Assembly: GCA_014730055.1 (NCBI GenBank)
Contig: WJIV01000088.1
Location: 1-16,564, forward strand
Length of the DNA: 16,564 bases
DNA from: Candidatus Bathyarchaeota archaeon
GTDB lineage: Archaea; Thermoproteota; Bathyarchaeia; TCS64
Reading direction: 5' to 3'
The first letter of the stretch is position 1. Every line of letters starts with the position of its first letter. The notes under the pieces are model-generated. The model did no database searches. It saw nothing but the letters and a program-made list of their open reading frames with translations, and was not told the origin of the DNA. Shown here piece after piece: positions 6,176 to 12,855 of this stretch. Made by a program: the position numbers and the translations under genes.

Positions 6176-7237
6176 ATGAAAGTAGAACTATATTTGATTC
6201 TCATGAAAAAGGGCAAAAGCTCGATACTGATCCTTCTAATTTTAGTGGCTCAAAATGTCCTGACTGCAAGCTGCCTTACGACGGGAGATTATCATTTAAA
6301 GTTCTGGGGAGGAGGACTAAATATCTGGCTCTACTACCCAGAGGACGCTAGCCCAGGAGACTCCGTAAACCTTAACGTGTATATAGTCTCATCAAAGTTT
6401 CCCAGGGGAAACCATGTAGGTGAGGTATACCTCAAGGTCACAGCCCTAACCACCTCTTCCCAGATCACCCTCTTCGACCAGAAACTCATAACCGATACCT
6501 ACCTGCAATCAGGGTCCACTTTCAACCAGACTATATCTGTAACCTTACCATCGGATGCCAGATGGTATCTATCTGTCCAGATGGACACTGTATCCTATCA
6601 ACAGGACTTGACGAACCGTCAGGAAGCCCATGTGACGCTCGACACAACAAAAATAGTAACTTCCACTTACAGTGAACTCCAGAATAATATACTGGAATAT
6701 CAGGCACTGTACAAAACGCTGGACCAGAAATATGAGGACCTAAGCCAACAACTCGAAAATTTACAAACCCCAGTTACAGGGGACTGCACACAGCTTCAGT
6801 CAGACTATCTTCAACTGATGCAGGAATTTACTTCTTTGACTACCCTATATAATGAACTGCTATTAAGTAACCAGACTAAGGCTGATGGGGATCTTCAGAA
6901 CGACCTGCAAGAGATGGAGCAAATATACGCTAATCTTCTAGAAGAATTCGAAGTAACTATTATCAACATGGATGAGTTAATCCACGAAAAAGATGTAAAT
7001 TTAGCGGAACTTGAAGAGGAAACTCAATTCTTATTAGAGGAAAATCAGAAAATGGAGGACGAAATAAAATCTCTTGAATTTGAACTTGAATCTGAAGAAA
7101 ATGCCGCTGAGGAATTAGAAGTTATTCGAGGGAAATTAAACAGCGCAGTGGGTCTCAGGAATATCTTAGCACTCTTAACATTACTATCATTTGGGGCTTC
7201 TGGTTTTATATTTTACAAGTATAGAAGTATCGTTTAG
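6176..7237 (+). CDS. Secreted, membrane-anchored coiled-coil protein
   Basis: 353 residues (or 344 from the in-frame ATG at 6203, MKKGKSSILILLILVAQNVL, which gives a better signal peptide). Order: signal segment about 10-31 with a possible cleavage near TASCLTTG; a beta-rich domain about 37-155 with Ig-like strands (DSVNLNVYIVSSKF, GEVYLKVTALTTSS, RWYLSVQMD); a long coiled coil about 160-322, acidic and rich in E, L and Q; and one C-terminal helix about 328-346 followed by the short tail YKYRSIV. The topology is therefore outside the cell with a C-terminal anchor, an antenna-like stalk. No enzyme motif is seen and I do not recognise the family. It starts the rightward series ending in the CHAT and 1019-residue genes, but a T-run (7247-7252) and a fresh promoter follow it, so linkage is by position only. 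Confidence 0.75.
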   Translation: MKVELYLILMKKGKSSILILLILVAQNVLTASCLTTGDYHLKFWGGGLNIWLYYPEDASPGDSVNLNVYIVSSKFPRGNHVGEVYLKVTALTTSSQITLFDQKLITDTYLQSGSTFNQTISVTLPSDARWYLSVQMDTVSYQQDLTNRQEAHVTLDTTKIVTSTYSELQNNILEYQALYKTLDQKYEDLSQQLENLQTPVTGDCTQLQSDYLQLMQEFTSLTTLYNELLLSNQTKADGDLQNDLQEMEQIYANLLEEFEVTIINMDELIHEKDVNLAELEEETQFLLEENQKMEDEIKSLEFELESEENAAEELEVIRGKLNSAVGLRNILALLTLLSFGASGFIFYKYRSIV

Positions 7238-7246
7238 TTTCATATA

Positions 7247-7252
7247 TTTTTT
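7247..7252 (+). terminator. T-run after the coiled-coil gene
   Basis: T6 in the A/T-rich stretch following the TAG at 7235-7237, flanked by ATATAT on both sides. It is a weak archaeal-type end signal before the next promoter. Confidence 0.3.
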
Positions 7253-7294
7253 ATTCATATATCGTAGAAACCTATGTAAGTTTAGTTATTTCGG

Positions 7295-7313
7295 GTAGAA
7301 AAAATTATAGAAT
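7295..7313 (+). promoter_or_regulatory. Promoter copy 1 of the duplicated OB/TM gene
   Basis: GTAGAAAAAATTATAGAAT places a purine-rich BRE-like stretch directly before TTATAG, 38 bp before the ATG at 7333. The same element recurs at the same distance before the paralogue. Confidence 0.5.
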
Positions 7314-7332
7314 CCAAGAAGATAACTAGATC

Positions 7333-7914
7333 ATGTCTAATGCGGCGAATAGAGTATCTAAGCTTCTAGGATGGATTGTCACATCTATAATAGTTGGCTT
7401 CTTGCCCGCTTATATAATAGCAAATAGCGATGTGGGATTTCCCAGTCCTTGGCTACTCTGGATTATTCTATCTATAATTGTATCGATACCTATAAGACGG
7501 TTAATCTACGGAAAAGATATTTCAATGGGAAGGGGAAAATGGGACGCACCGGAGAAAATTCGTTCACAAGTTGTTAACACTCCCCAGTTCGTTGGAAGGT
7601 TCGATAGAGAAAAAGGTCTCCTAGATTCAACAGCAAGAATGGTAGAACCAGTAATGCCAGATACCCAGATAGCTTGGATGGGACAACAGAAAAATATTAA
7701 CATTACCAGATTCAGAGGTGAAATCTTAGACCAAAACGGATCCCCACTCGAATACATCTCAGTAGAACTAAAGGGAGAACAGAAAAAGTGGGTAGGGTCT
7801 CTAGTTGATGGAGATAGAGTCAGAGTAGAGGGAAAGGTTGAAGATGATGGCATTCTACACGCTAAGAACGCCTTTAACTACTCCACGAATTCATGGGTAG
7901 GGGAAACTAAATAA
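7333..7914 (+). CDS. Membrane protein with C-terminal OB-like domain, copy 1
   Basis: 193 residues. Two membrane helices (about 12-31 and 38-56) are followed by a basic RRLIYGK stop-transfer stretch, a linker with NTPQFVGRFDREKGLLDSTA (82-101), and a compact beta domain (about 124-190) containing RFRGEILDQNGSPLEYISVE, DGDRVRVEGKVEDDGILHAK and FNYSTNSWVG. The strand pattern 'G-I--NG-PL--V-VE-KG...GDRVRVEG' is typical of small OB-fold barrels, so the C-terminal half probably faces the cytosol and binds nucleic acid, a ligand or a partner. Copy 2 at 7990 is nearly identical in the last 110 residues. The gene has its own promoter (TATA centred about 27 bp upstream, leader near zero). It sits upstream of the CHAT protease, suggesting a sensor or substrate for it. 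Family unknown. Confidence 0.7.
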   Translation: MSNAANRVSKLLGWIVTSIIVGFLPAYIIANSDVGFPSPWLLWIILSIIVSIPIRRLIYGKDISMGRGKWDAPEKIRSQVVNTPQFVGRFDREKGLLDSTARMVEPVMPDTQIAWMGQQKNINITRFRGEILDQNGSPLEYISVELKGEQKKWVGSLVDGDRVRVEGKVEDDGILHAKNAFNYSTNSWVGETK

Positions 7915-7951
7915 AAAAGGATTGTTCAAGGATAAGTTCAAATTTTTAGAA

Positions 7952-7970
7952 ATAGAAAAAGTTATAGAAT
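7952..7970 (+). promoter_or_regulatory. Promoter copy 2 of the duplicated OB/TM gene
   Basis: ATAGAAAAAGTTATAGAAT lies 38 bp before the ATG at 7990. It matches the element before copy 1 at 17 of 19 positions and at the same distance, so the duplication carried its promoter. It would also drive the CHAT gene. Confidence 0.5.
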
Positions 7971-7989
7971 TAATGCAAGTTTTTTAATC

Positions 7990-8568
7990 ATGGCAAAAGT
8001 AGTAAAATTACTAGGGTTATTAGTAATTTCCATAATAATAGCATTCATACCAACCTTCATTATTGCTAACTCTTTTAAGTCGAGCATTGGAAGCACATCG
8101 ATGCCTTACTTTTTATGGGGAATCTTAAGCATAGTTATTACATTATCCTTGAGAAGGCTGTGGAGTAAAGGGTTAAAAAGGGAAACTGGTTCCTGGGAAT
8201 CCCCTGAGCAGATGAGGGCTCAGGTAATTAATACCCCTCAATTTGTGGGTAGATTTGATAAAGATAGAGGTTTACTTGAATCCACTGCGAGAATGGTAGA
8301 ACCTGATAGGATCCAGTATCAAACAGTCTGGATGTCTCAACCCAAAGAATTATCAGTAATAAGATTCAGGGGGGAAATATTAGACCAGAATGGCTCTCCC
8401 CTCGAGTATATTCCAGTTGAAATCAAAGGAGAAAACAGGAAATGGGTGGGAAATATAGTTGACGGGGATAGAGTCAGAGTGGAAGGGGAAATCGAAAAGG
8501 ATGGTATACTACATTCAAAAACCGCTTTCAACTACTCCACCAACTCTTGGGTTGGAGAGAGAAGATAA
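7990..8568 (+). CDS. Membrane protein with C-terminal OB-like domain, copy 2
   Basis: 192 residues, paralogue of the protein at 7333-7914. Two membrane helices (about 7-27 and 38-55) have little identity to copy 1 outside a few positions (SII, IIANS, LW-ILSI). The cytosolic part is strongly conserved: NTPQFVGRFDKDRGLLESTA (81-100), RMVEP, RFRGEILDQNGSPLEYIPVE (125-144), DGDRVRVEGEIEKDGILHSK (158-177) and a shared end AFNYSTNSWVGE. The longer loop between the helices (SFKSSIGSTSMP) differs most, as expected if the outer face contacts different things. The TAA is followed after three bases by the CHAT gene, with GGAGAGAG near the end of this gene as its SD, so the two are one transcript. This ties the OB/TM pair to the protease. 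Confidence 0.7.
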   Translation: MAKVVKLLGLLVISIIIAFIPTFIIANSFKSSIGSTSMPYFLWGILSIVITLSLRRLWSKGLKRETGSWESPEQMRAQVINTPQFVGRFDKDRGLLESTARMVEPDRIQYQTVWMSQPKELSVIRFRGEILDQNGSPLEYIPVEIKGENRKWVGNIVDGDRVRVEGEIEKDGILHSKTAFNYSTNSWVGERR

Positions 8569-8571
8569 CAG

Positions 8572-9645
8572 ATGCCTGGATACAGACTGGAAATAAAATT
8601 TGAGGATGAAGCATCTGAGATAACACTAATAGGACTAAAACGTAATTATTGTGGAGCCTTAAAATCATCAAGTTCATTCACTAGGAGCCTTGCTAGTTTA
8701 TACTATGGGACAGAATTCTCTAATGAAGCACTGGAACTGGCAGAGGAAGTGGAGAAAAAGTTTCTACCCCAAGGTAGCATAAAGCATTATGTATCAGCCT
8801 GGCCAAACTGGATCAAAGCCCTGGGACAGTATATCTTCAATGAAATAATTCCTAGTGATGTTTCTAAAGTAATTCGAAGTCTTCCTAGAGATAGCCTTAT
8901 TCAACTTGAGATTGGTGAAAATGTCTCTCATGTCCCATGGGAACTAATGCATACAGGGACAGACTTTCTCTGCTTAGAACATATAATTGGTCGAGTTAAA
9001 GGGGACATGGGAGACTCCCCTAAACCAGCAAGTGGTCCTATACCTATGCTGATGGTTGCTGATCCTACCGGCGATCTTTATGGCGCTCAAAACGAGGCAA
9101 ACTATATCATAAGTCAACTCCGTGGCTCTAATCTAAGGATCTCACGATACGGAGCCGAGATAAGGAAAAAAGATTATCTTCAACTTTTAGAATCAGGAAA
9201 ATACCGCATAGTACACTATTCTGGTCACTCAGCCAGCAGCACTGATCCGGGTAAGAGTCATCACTTTTTCTTAGATGGACCATGCTACGCTGAGAATATT
9301 GAGGCTCTGGATATGATATCTCCACCTTTCCTAGTTTTTTCCAACTCCTGTCAATCTGCCGAGGATAGCCTTGAGAAGGAGGAGACTGGAAATACCTCAT
9401 TAGCAGGTGCTTACTTGAAGGCAGGGGTAAAGGGATGTATGGCAGCCATATGGTTGGTGAGTGACCTAGGAGCAAGCAACTTTGCCTCAGATTTTTATCG
9501 TTTCTTGCTTTTTGGTGCTTCGCTTGGAGAAGCAGTTCTCAGAGCTCGTAGGGCAGCTTTCAAGAGATGGGGGTACCAGGACTTTATCTGGGGATCCTAT
9601 ATACTCTATGGAAATCCAGAGGTAAGAATGGTATTGAGAAATTAA
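8572..9645 (+). CDS. CHAT-domain cysteine protease (caspase/separase fold)
   Basis: 357 residues. The CHAT domain fills about 110-355: LPWELM-like VPWELMHTGT (121-130), the conserved LCLEHIIGR, the core MLMVADPTGD (159-168), a linker helix NEANYIISQL, the catalytic His219 in IVHYSGHSASS, the catalytic Cys260 in LVFSNSCQSAED, GAYLKAGVKGCMAAIWLVSD (279-298), and the closing WGSYILYGNPE (340-350). Both catalytic residues are intact, so an active peptidase is likely. The first 110 residues are a small beta/alpha region I do not recognise; there is no TPR array, unlike the CRISPR-linked TPR-CHAT. Known CHAT proteases are usually switched on by a partner and cut a specific protein, often in immunity or cell-death modules. 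The partner is probably encoded next door: the OB/TM gene ends three bases upstream, and the 1019-residue protein follows after 100 bp. Cytosolic. Confidence 0.88.
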   Translation: MPGYRLEIKFEDEASEITLIGLKRNYCGALKSSSSFTRSLASLYYGTEFSNEALELAEEVEKKFLPQGSIKHYVSAWPNWIKALGQYIFNEIIPSDVSKVIRSLPRDSLIQLEIGENVSHVPWELMHTGTDFLCLEHIIGRVKGDMGDSPKPASGPIPMLMVADPTGDLYGAQNEANYIISQLRGSNLRISRYGAEIRKKDYLQLLESGKYRIVHYSGHSASSTDPGKSHHFFLDGPCYAENIEALDMISPPFLVFSNSCQSAEDSLEKEETGNTSLAGAYLKAGVKGCMAAIWLVSDLGASNFASDFYRFLLFGASLGEAVLRARRAAFKRWGYQDFIWGSYILYGNPEVRMVLRN

Positions 9646-9654
9646 ACATTAATT

Positions 9655-9670
9655 GGAGGATATATTCTCC
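9655..9670 (+). promoter_or_regulatory. Near-perfect palindrome after the CHAT gene
   Basis: GGAGGATATATTCTCC, 16 bases, is palindromic except for one pair that would be G-U in RNA. It sits ten bases after the CHAT stop and about 33 bp before the TATA of the next gene. It could be an operator for that gene or the end hairpin of the CHAT transcript. Confidence 0.3.
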
Positions 9671-9702
9671 ATCATGCAACTTATTTATTTGTACAACTTT
9701 TC

Positions 9703-9710
9703 TTTATATA
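9703..9710 (+). promoter_or_regulatory. TATA-like box before the 1019-residue gene
   Basis: TTTATATA is centred about 40 bp before the GTG at 9746. A start site near 9733 gives a leader of about 13 bases. No SD is present. Confidence 0.45.
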
Positions 9711-9745
9711 GGACTAGATTGCTATGATTTTGATTCTTCCACTAG

Positions 9746-12700
9746 GTGTTGGTCGTGGATAAGATAGAGGTCTCTAGGGATGCATTGGGTAGAATAGAAT
9801 CCATCGATAGAAACTGGGCAAATAGAGAGTACAGGCGTCTTTCCCCAAAAGCCAGAAGGTTATTCGATAACGAGGTTAACAAGATATTCTGGCTAAAAAA
9901 CCCTGAAAGATATGATAAGAAACTCGATCCAGCTAGACCAGAGGACGCAGCTTACCGTGATAAATGGATAAAAATAAGTCACAGCCTTATTGGAGGCACA
10001 GGATCACAGTACTGGGAGAAAAAAGTAAAAGAAGATCAAGTCCTCAGACGGGAAGCAGATAGATACTCTGAGAAGTTACTTGAATCCTTGGACATACAGA
10101 AGACTAGGGAAAAACCCTTAACCTCAACAGAAAGGGCAGCAAGAGGGATCCTCAGGCAGGAGTTCACTGGGGAGGAATTTGTTCAGTATGTAGAAAAATC
10201 ACTCAAAGAGCCTTATGCTGAGCCAAAACAAGTCGCCTTCAACATTGTCCGGTACGCTGAACATAGGCATTTGGTAAATGCTTGCAGAGATCCTGTCGCA
10301 AAGGAAAAGATATTCTGGCTCCACGATCTCTTAATTTCTGATCCAGATAACAAAGAACATATTCAACAGGCTAACAGGATAGTGGCCGCTGTGGGTAACT
10401 TATCTGATCCTAGCACAGGCTTATTGGATAAACCGTATATCTTTCCAGCTCAGTTTACCCTCTTCAACAGCTCCCATATCACCGCGAGACTTACAGAAGA
10501 CAAAAAGATATGGGTTAAGCTAAACCAGCACTCGACTGACGGGCATCCAGAAGGCCTGTCAGCAGGGATAGAAGCCTTCACTACAGGCATAACGCTCGAA
10601 CCTCATGAATGGGTCCGATTCAAACTTTATGATGAGGGAGGGATTACAATCTGCAGACCAGCAATTTATCTCCTCCAACTCTCCAACAAAAGCACAAGTG
10701 AAACCTATTCAAATATGATCAATGTTGGGTCCTTAGGACTTCCTGGAGGTCCTCTTTTACGTGTCGGAGGAATTGTGGGAAGAGGAGCGAGCAGAGCTGT
10801 CGTAGCCCTAAGCAGGTTAGAGAAAGCTGCAGATATTCTTGCCAACGGGTTCATACTAGGCAATATCGTGGTAAGGGAAAATAGAGGTTGGCTAATTGAA
10901 AATTATGGAGATAAGGGAAGAAGATTTATTGAGTACTTTGATATCGCAGCGACTGTAGCCACCTTTTACGGACTCGGAAAAGCAATGAGTACACCCGTGT
11001 TGAGAAAATCCCTCGAGCACATGACGAAAAACTGGGATGATATCAAATCAAGTGGGTTCAATCCGGAAGATGCTTCGAAGATATCCCAAATTGATAAAAC
11101 TGTAAACGAGTTTAAGGCAGTACTAAAAGAATACGAAGGGATAGACGACGCTACCAAAGCGATTGATGAGGGAGCTGAGAGATCTGTTCGTTTTGACGAC
11201 TCCGTCTCTAGTGTACGGAGCGAAAGATCAAGGGTGAGGGAAGCTACACGAAGTCTTGATAGAATGGAGAGCACTAATAGTGTTTTAAGAAATATTGAGA
11301 CAAATCCAGATTACGTAGATTGGGTATGGAACAGAAATATTACAAGTAAAGAGTTTAGAAACTGGACAAACACCCTACCCGAAGAAACGAGAGCAGACAT
11401 TTTGAGACTTCTCAAAGATACATCCTCACCAGAAAGCTTAAGGATCAAACGTTTCGTTCTAAGGGATGCTGCCCACGAGATTAGAGTGAACAAAGAATTG
11501 AGAAAAATGGGAATTGACCAGCTTCATGGAGATTTTATTGGACCGGGTAACAAAGCAAAGCCTGGAATCGCTGAGATTCTATCAAGAAATGCCCAAAAAG
11601 GGGACGAAGTTGTGGATGCCGCCGTTAAAGCCCACGGTGAGGGAAGAGTTCACCATAACCCGGTTACAGCTGATGATTATCTGCACCAAGCCCTAGACCA
11701 GTATGATGCGGTTAGAGACCCACTTCGAGCAACAGAGGGCTATGGTTATCGAAAGAGTACAATGGAACATGAAGATATTAGAAAGATCTTCGTCACTAAC
11801 GAGGAAAACATCTACAAGAAAAAAGCTATGGAAGCAATATTAGATTACAAAGAGAAAGGAATAGAACCAAGCAAGGTTAGAAAAGAATACCAGGACTTTT
11901 TCGTTAACGCAAAAACTCAAGAACGCATTACCCCGAGAGATGGAACCCAGCCGAGTCCTGAATACTCAACAACTCAGCTTCAACCGAAAAAAGACTTCAA
12001 TGGTTTATCACAGACCAAACCTCCGCTTCCATATTCTAAAATAAATGTGAAGTACCTCGGTGATGACATAGCAGATAAACTTAATCAAATGGGAGTGGAT
12101 GAAAAACTCCTTGATGAATATATATGGAGATTGAACTGGGAATCCTCCAAAGCTGATCCAACAGAGATAGCTCTAGGAAGAGTGCAGGAAGGAGTAAAGA
12201 AAACCATCAATGAGCAAGTTAATACATCGCTAAGGTTGGGAGAGAACCTATCCAGTAAACTTGTTAGATATGGGTATGATCCCAGTGATATTTCAGCTTC
12301 AATTAATGAACTCTCTGAAAAGGGAATTCGCCCGTCCCAGATAAGGGAAACACTCAGAAAAGAGACTCTCTTGATGGACTATCTTAGAGATCAGCTATAT
12401 GGAGGGTCCCAAGTTGACGCCAGAATCAGTATGATAGTTTCTGATGGAAACGTGAGAAGCGCCATTAAACAGAAACTATGGGAAAACATGGTTGAGGAGT
12501 GGAACCATAATAACCCAAAATTTGGTCCTGGAGCAGAGAGACTAGCAAAATTCTCTGATGAAGCTGAGCAAATGACTGGAAACATCGAGAGAAAAATTCT
12601 AGGAGGTGGTGGATTTTCCTCAGGAGCGGTTATTACACAGATAAGAAAAGAGAAGAAAGAACCACTAACAGAGGCAAAAGAAGAAAAACGAAAAACGGAT

Positions 12701-12805
12701 ACGGCAGAACAAAGGAAACTCCAAATAAGGGAAACAACAAAACAAGCTCAGCAGAAAAATATTAGTGAAACTAAAAAACTGAAGCATAATAAATCCTTCT
12801 TTTAG
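9746..12805 (+). CDS. Large protein with DUF4157/injection-system-cargo-like N-terminal half
   Basis: 1019 residues. Residues 44-85 (VNKIFWLKNPERYDKKLDPA, then RDKWIKI) resemble the 'VN--FW--(H/N)P-L...W--IRD' segment seen in DUF4157-type proteins linked to contractile injection systems and polymorphic toxins. The resemblance goes on at GITLEPHEWVRFKLYDEGGI (281-300), PAIYLLQLSN (305-314), a Gly-rich stretch 328-352, and ENRGWLIENYGDKGRRFIEY (378-397) plus FYGLGKAM. This match is from memory and needs a profile search. Residues from about 420 to 940 are helical and unrecognised. The last 70 are a Lys/Glu/Gln-rich, probably disordered tail. No signal peptide and no nuclease or other catalytic motif is visible. 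GTG 9746 is used; GTG 9755 is an alternative. It may be a cargo, a toxin with an unknown tip, or a substrate of the CHAT protease encoded just upstream. Not recognised at family level. Confidence 0.65.
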   Translation: MLVVDKIEVSRDALGRIESIDRNWANREYRRLSPKARRLFDNEVNKIFWLKNPERYDKKLDPARPEDAAYRDKWIKISHSLIGGTGSQYWEKKVKEDQVLRREADRYSEKLLESLDIQKTREKPLTSTERAARGILRQEFTGEEFVQYVEKSLKEPYAEPKQVAFNIVRYAEHRHLVNACRDPVAKEKIFWLHDLLISDPDNKEHIQQANRIVAAVGNLSDPSTGLLDKPYIFPAQFTLFNSSHITARLTEDKKIWVKLNQHSTDGHPEGLSAGIEAFTTGITLEPHEWVRFKLYDEGGITICRPAIYLLQLSNKSTSETYSNMINVGSLGLPGGPLLRVGGIVGRGASRAVVALSRLEKAADILANGFILGNIVVRENRGWLIENYGDKGRRFIEYFDIAATVATFYGLGKAMSTPVLRKSLEHMTKNWDDIKSSGFNPEDASKISQIDKTVNEFKAVLKEYEGIDDATKAIDEGAERSVRFDDSVSSVRSERSRVREATRSLDRMESTNSVLRNIETNPDYVDWVWNRNITSKEFRNWTNTLPEETRADILRLLKDTSSPESLRIKRFVLRDAAHEIRVNKELRKMGIDQLHGDFIGPGNKAKPGIAEILSRNAQKGDEVVDAAVKAHGEGRVHHNPVTADDYLHQALDQYDAVRDPLRATEGYGYRKSTMEHEDIRKIFVTNEENIYKKKAMEAILDYKEKGIEPSKVRKEYQDFFVNAKTQERITPRDGTQPSPEYSTTQLQPKKDFNGLSQTKPPLPYSKINVKYLGDDIADKLNQMGVDEKLLDEYIWRLNWESSKADPTEIALGRVQEGVKKTINEQVNTSLRLGENLSSKLVRYGYDPSDISASINELSEKGIRPSQIRETLRKETLLMDYLRDQLYGGSQVDARISMIVSDGNVRSAIKQKLWENMVEEWNHNNPKFGPGAERLAKFSDEAEQMTGNIERKILGGGGFSSGAVITQIRKEKKEPLTEAKEEKRKTDTAEQRKLQIRETTKQAQQKNISETKKLKHNKSFF

Positions 12806-12855
12806 CCAAAGATTTCATCCAAAAAAGTCAATTATTTACCAAAGTTGAAGAAAAA
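12806..12855. other. Convergent gap between the large protein and the ATPase
   Basis: Fifty A/T-rich bases separate the two stop codons. There is no clear stem or long T-run on the plus strand (A-rich). Minus-strand reading through it gives TTTTTT at about 12821-12826, a possible end signal for the ATPase transcript. Confidence 0.3.

Larger units (their letters stand above)
7295..8568 (+). repeat. Tandem duplication of promoter plus OB/TM gene
   Basis: Units 7295-7914 and 7952-8568 have the same order: BRE/TATA element, 38-bp spacing to ATG, two-helix N-terminus and OB-like tail. The protein tails are highly similar (for example RFRGEILDQNGSPLEYI in both) while the membrane parts have drifted, and at DNA level many third positions differ, so the duplication is not recent. 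This pattern suggests selection on the tail. Confidence 0.7.

Noticed and set aside
6172..6351. 59-codon frame with a CPDC motif starting at ATG 6172, better spaced from AGGAGA than the surface-protein start
   Set aside because: It overlaps the signal peptide and beta domain of a coherent 353-residue protein in another frame; the single CxxC looks accidental. It may still matter for deciding which start is used.
7333..9645. Gasdermin-type or CRISPR-linked CHAT module
   Set aside because: Neither neighbour resembles a bacterial gasdermin; the CHAT protein has no TPR region, and no gRAMP, sigma factor or CRISPR repeats are present.
9724..9762. 12-codon frame (MILILPLGVGRG) overlapping the start of the 1019-residue gene, like a leader peptide
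   Set aside because: Too short to separate from chance; no SD and no regulatory residue pattern.
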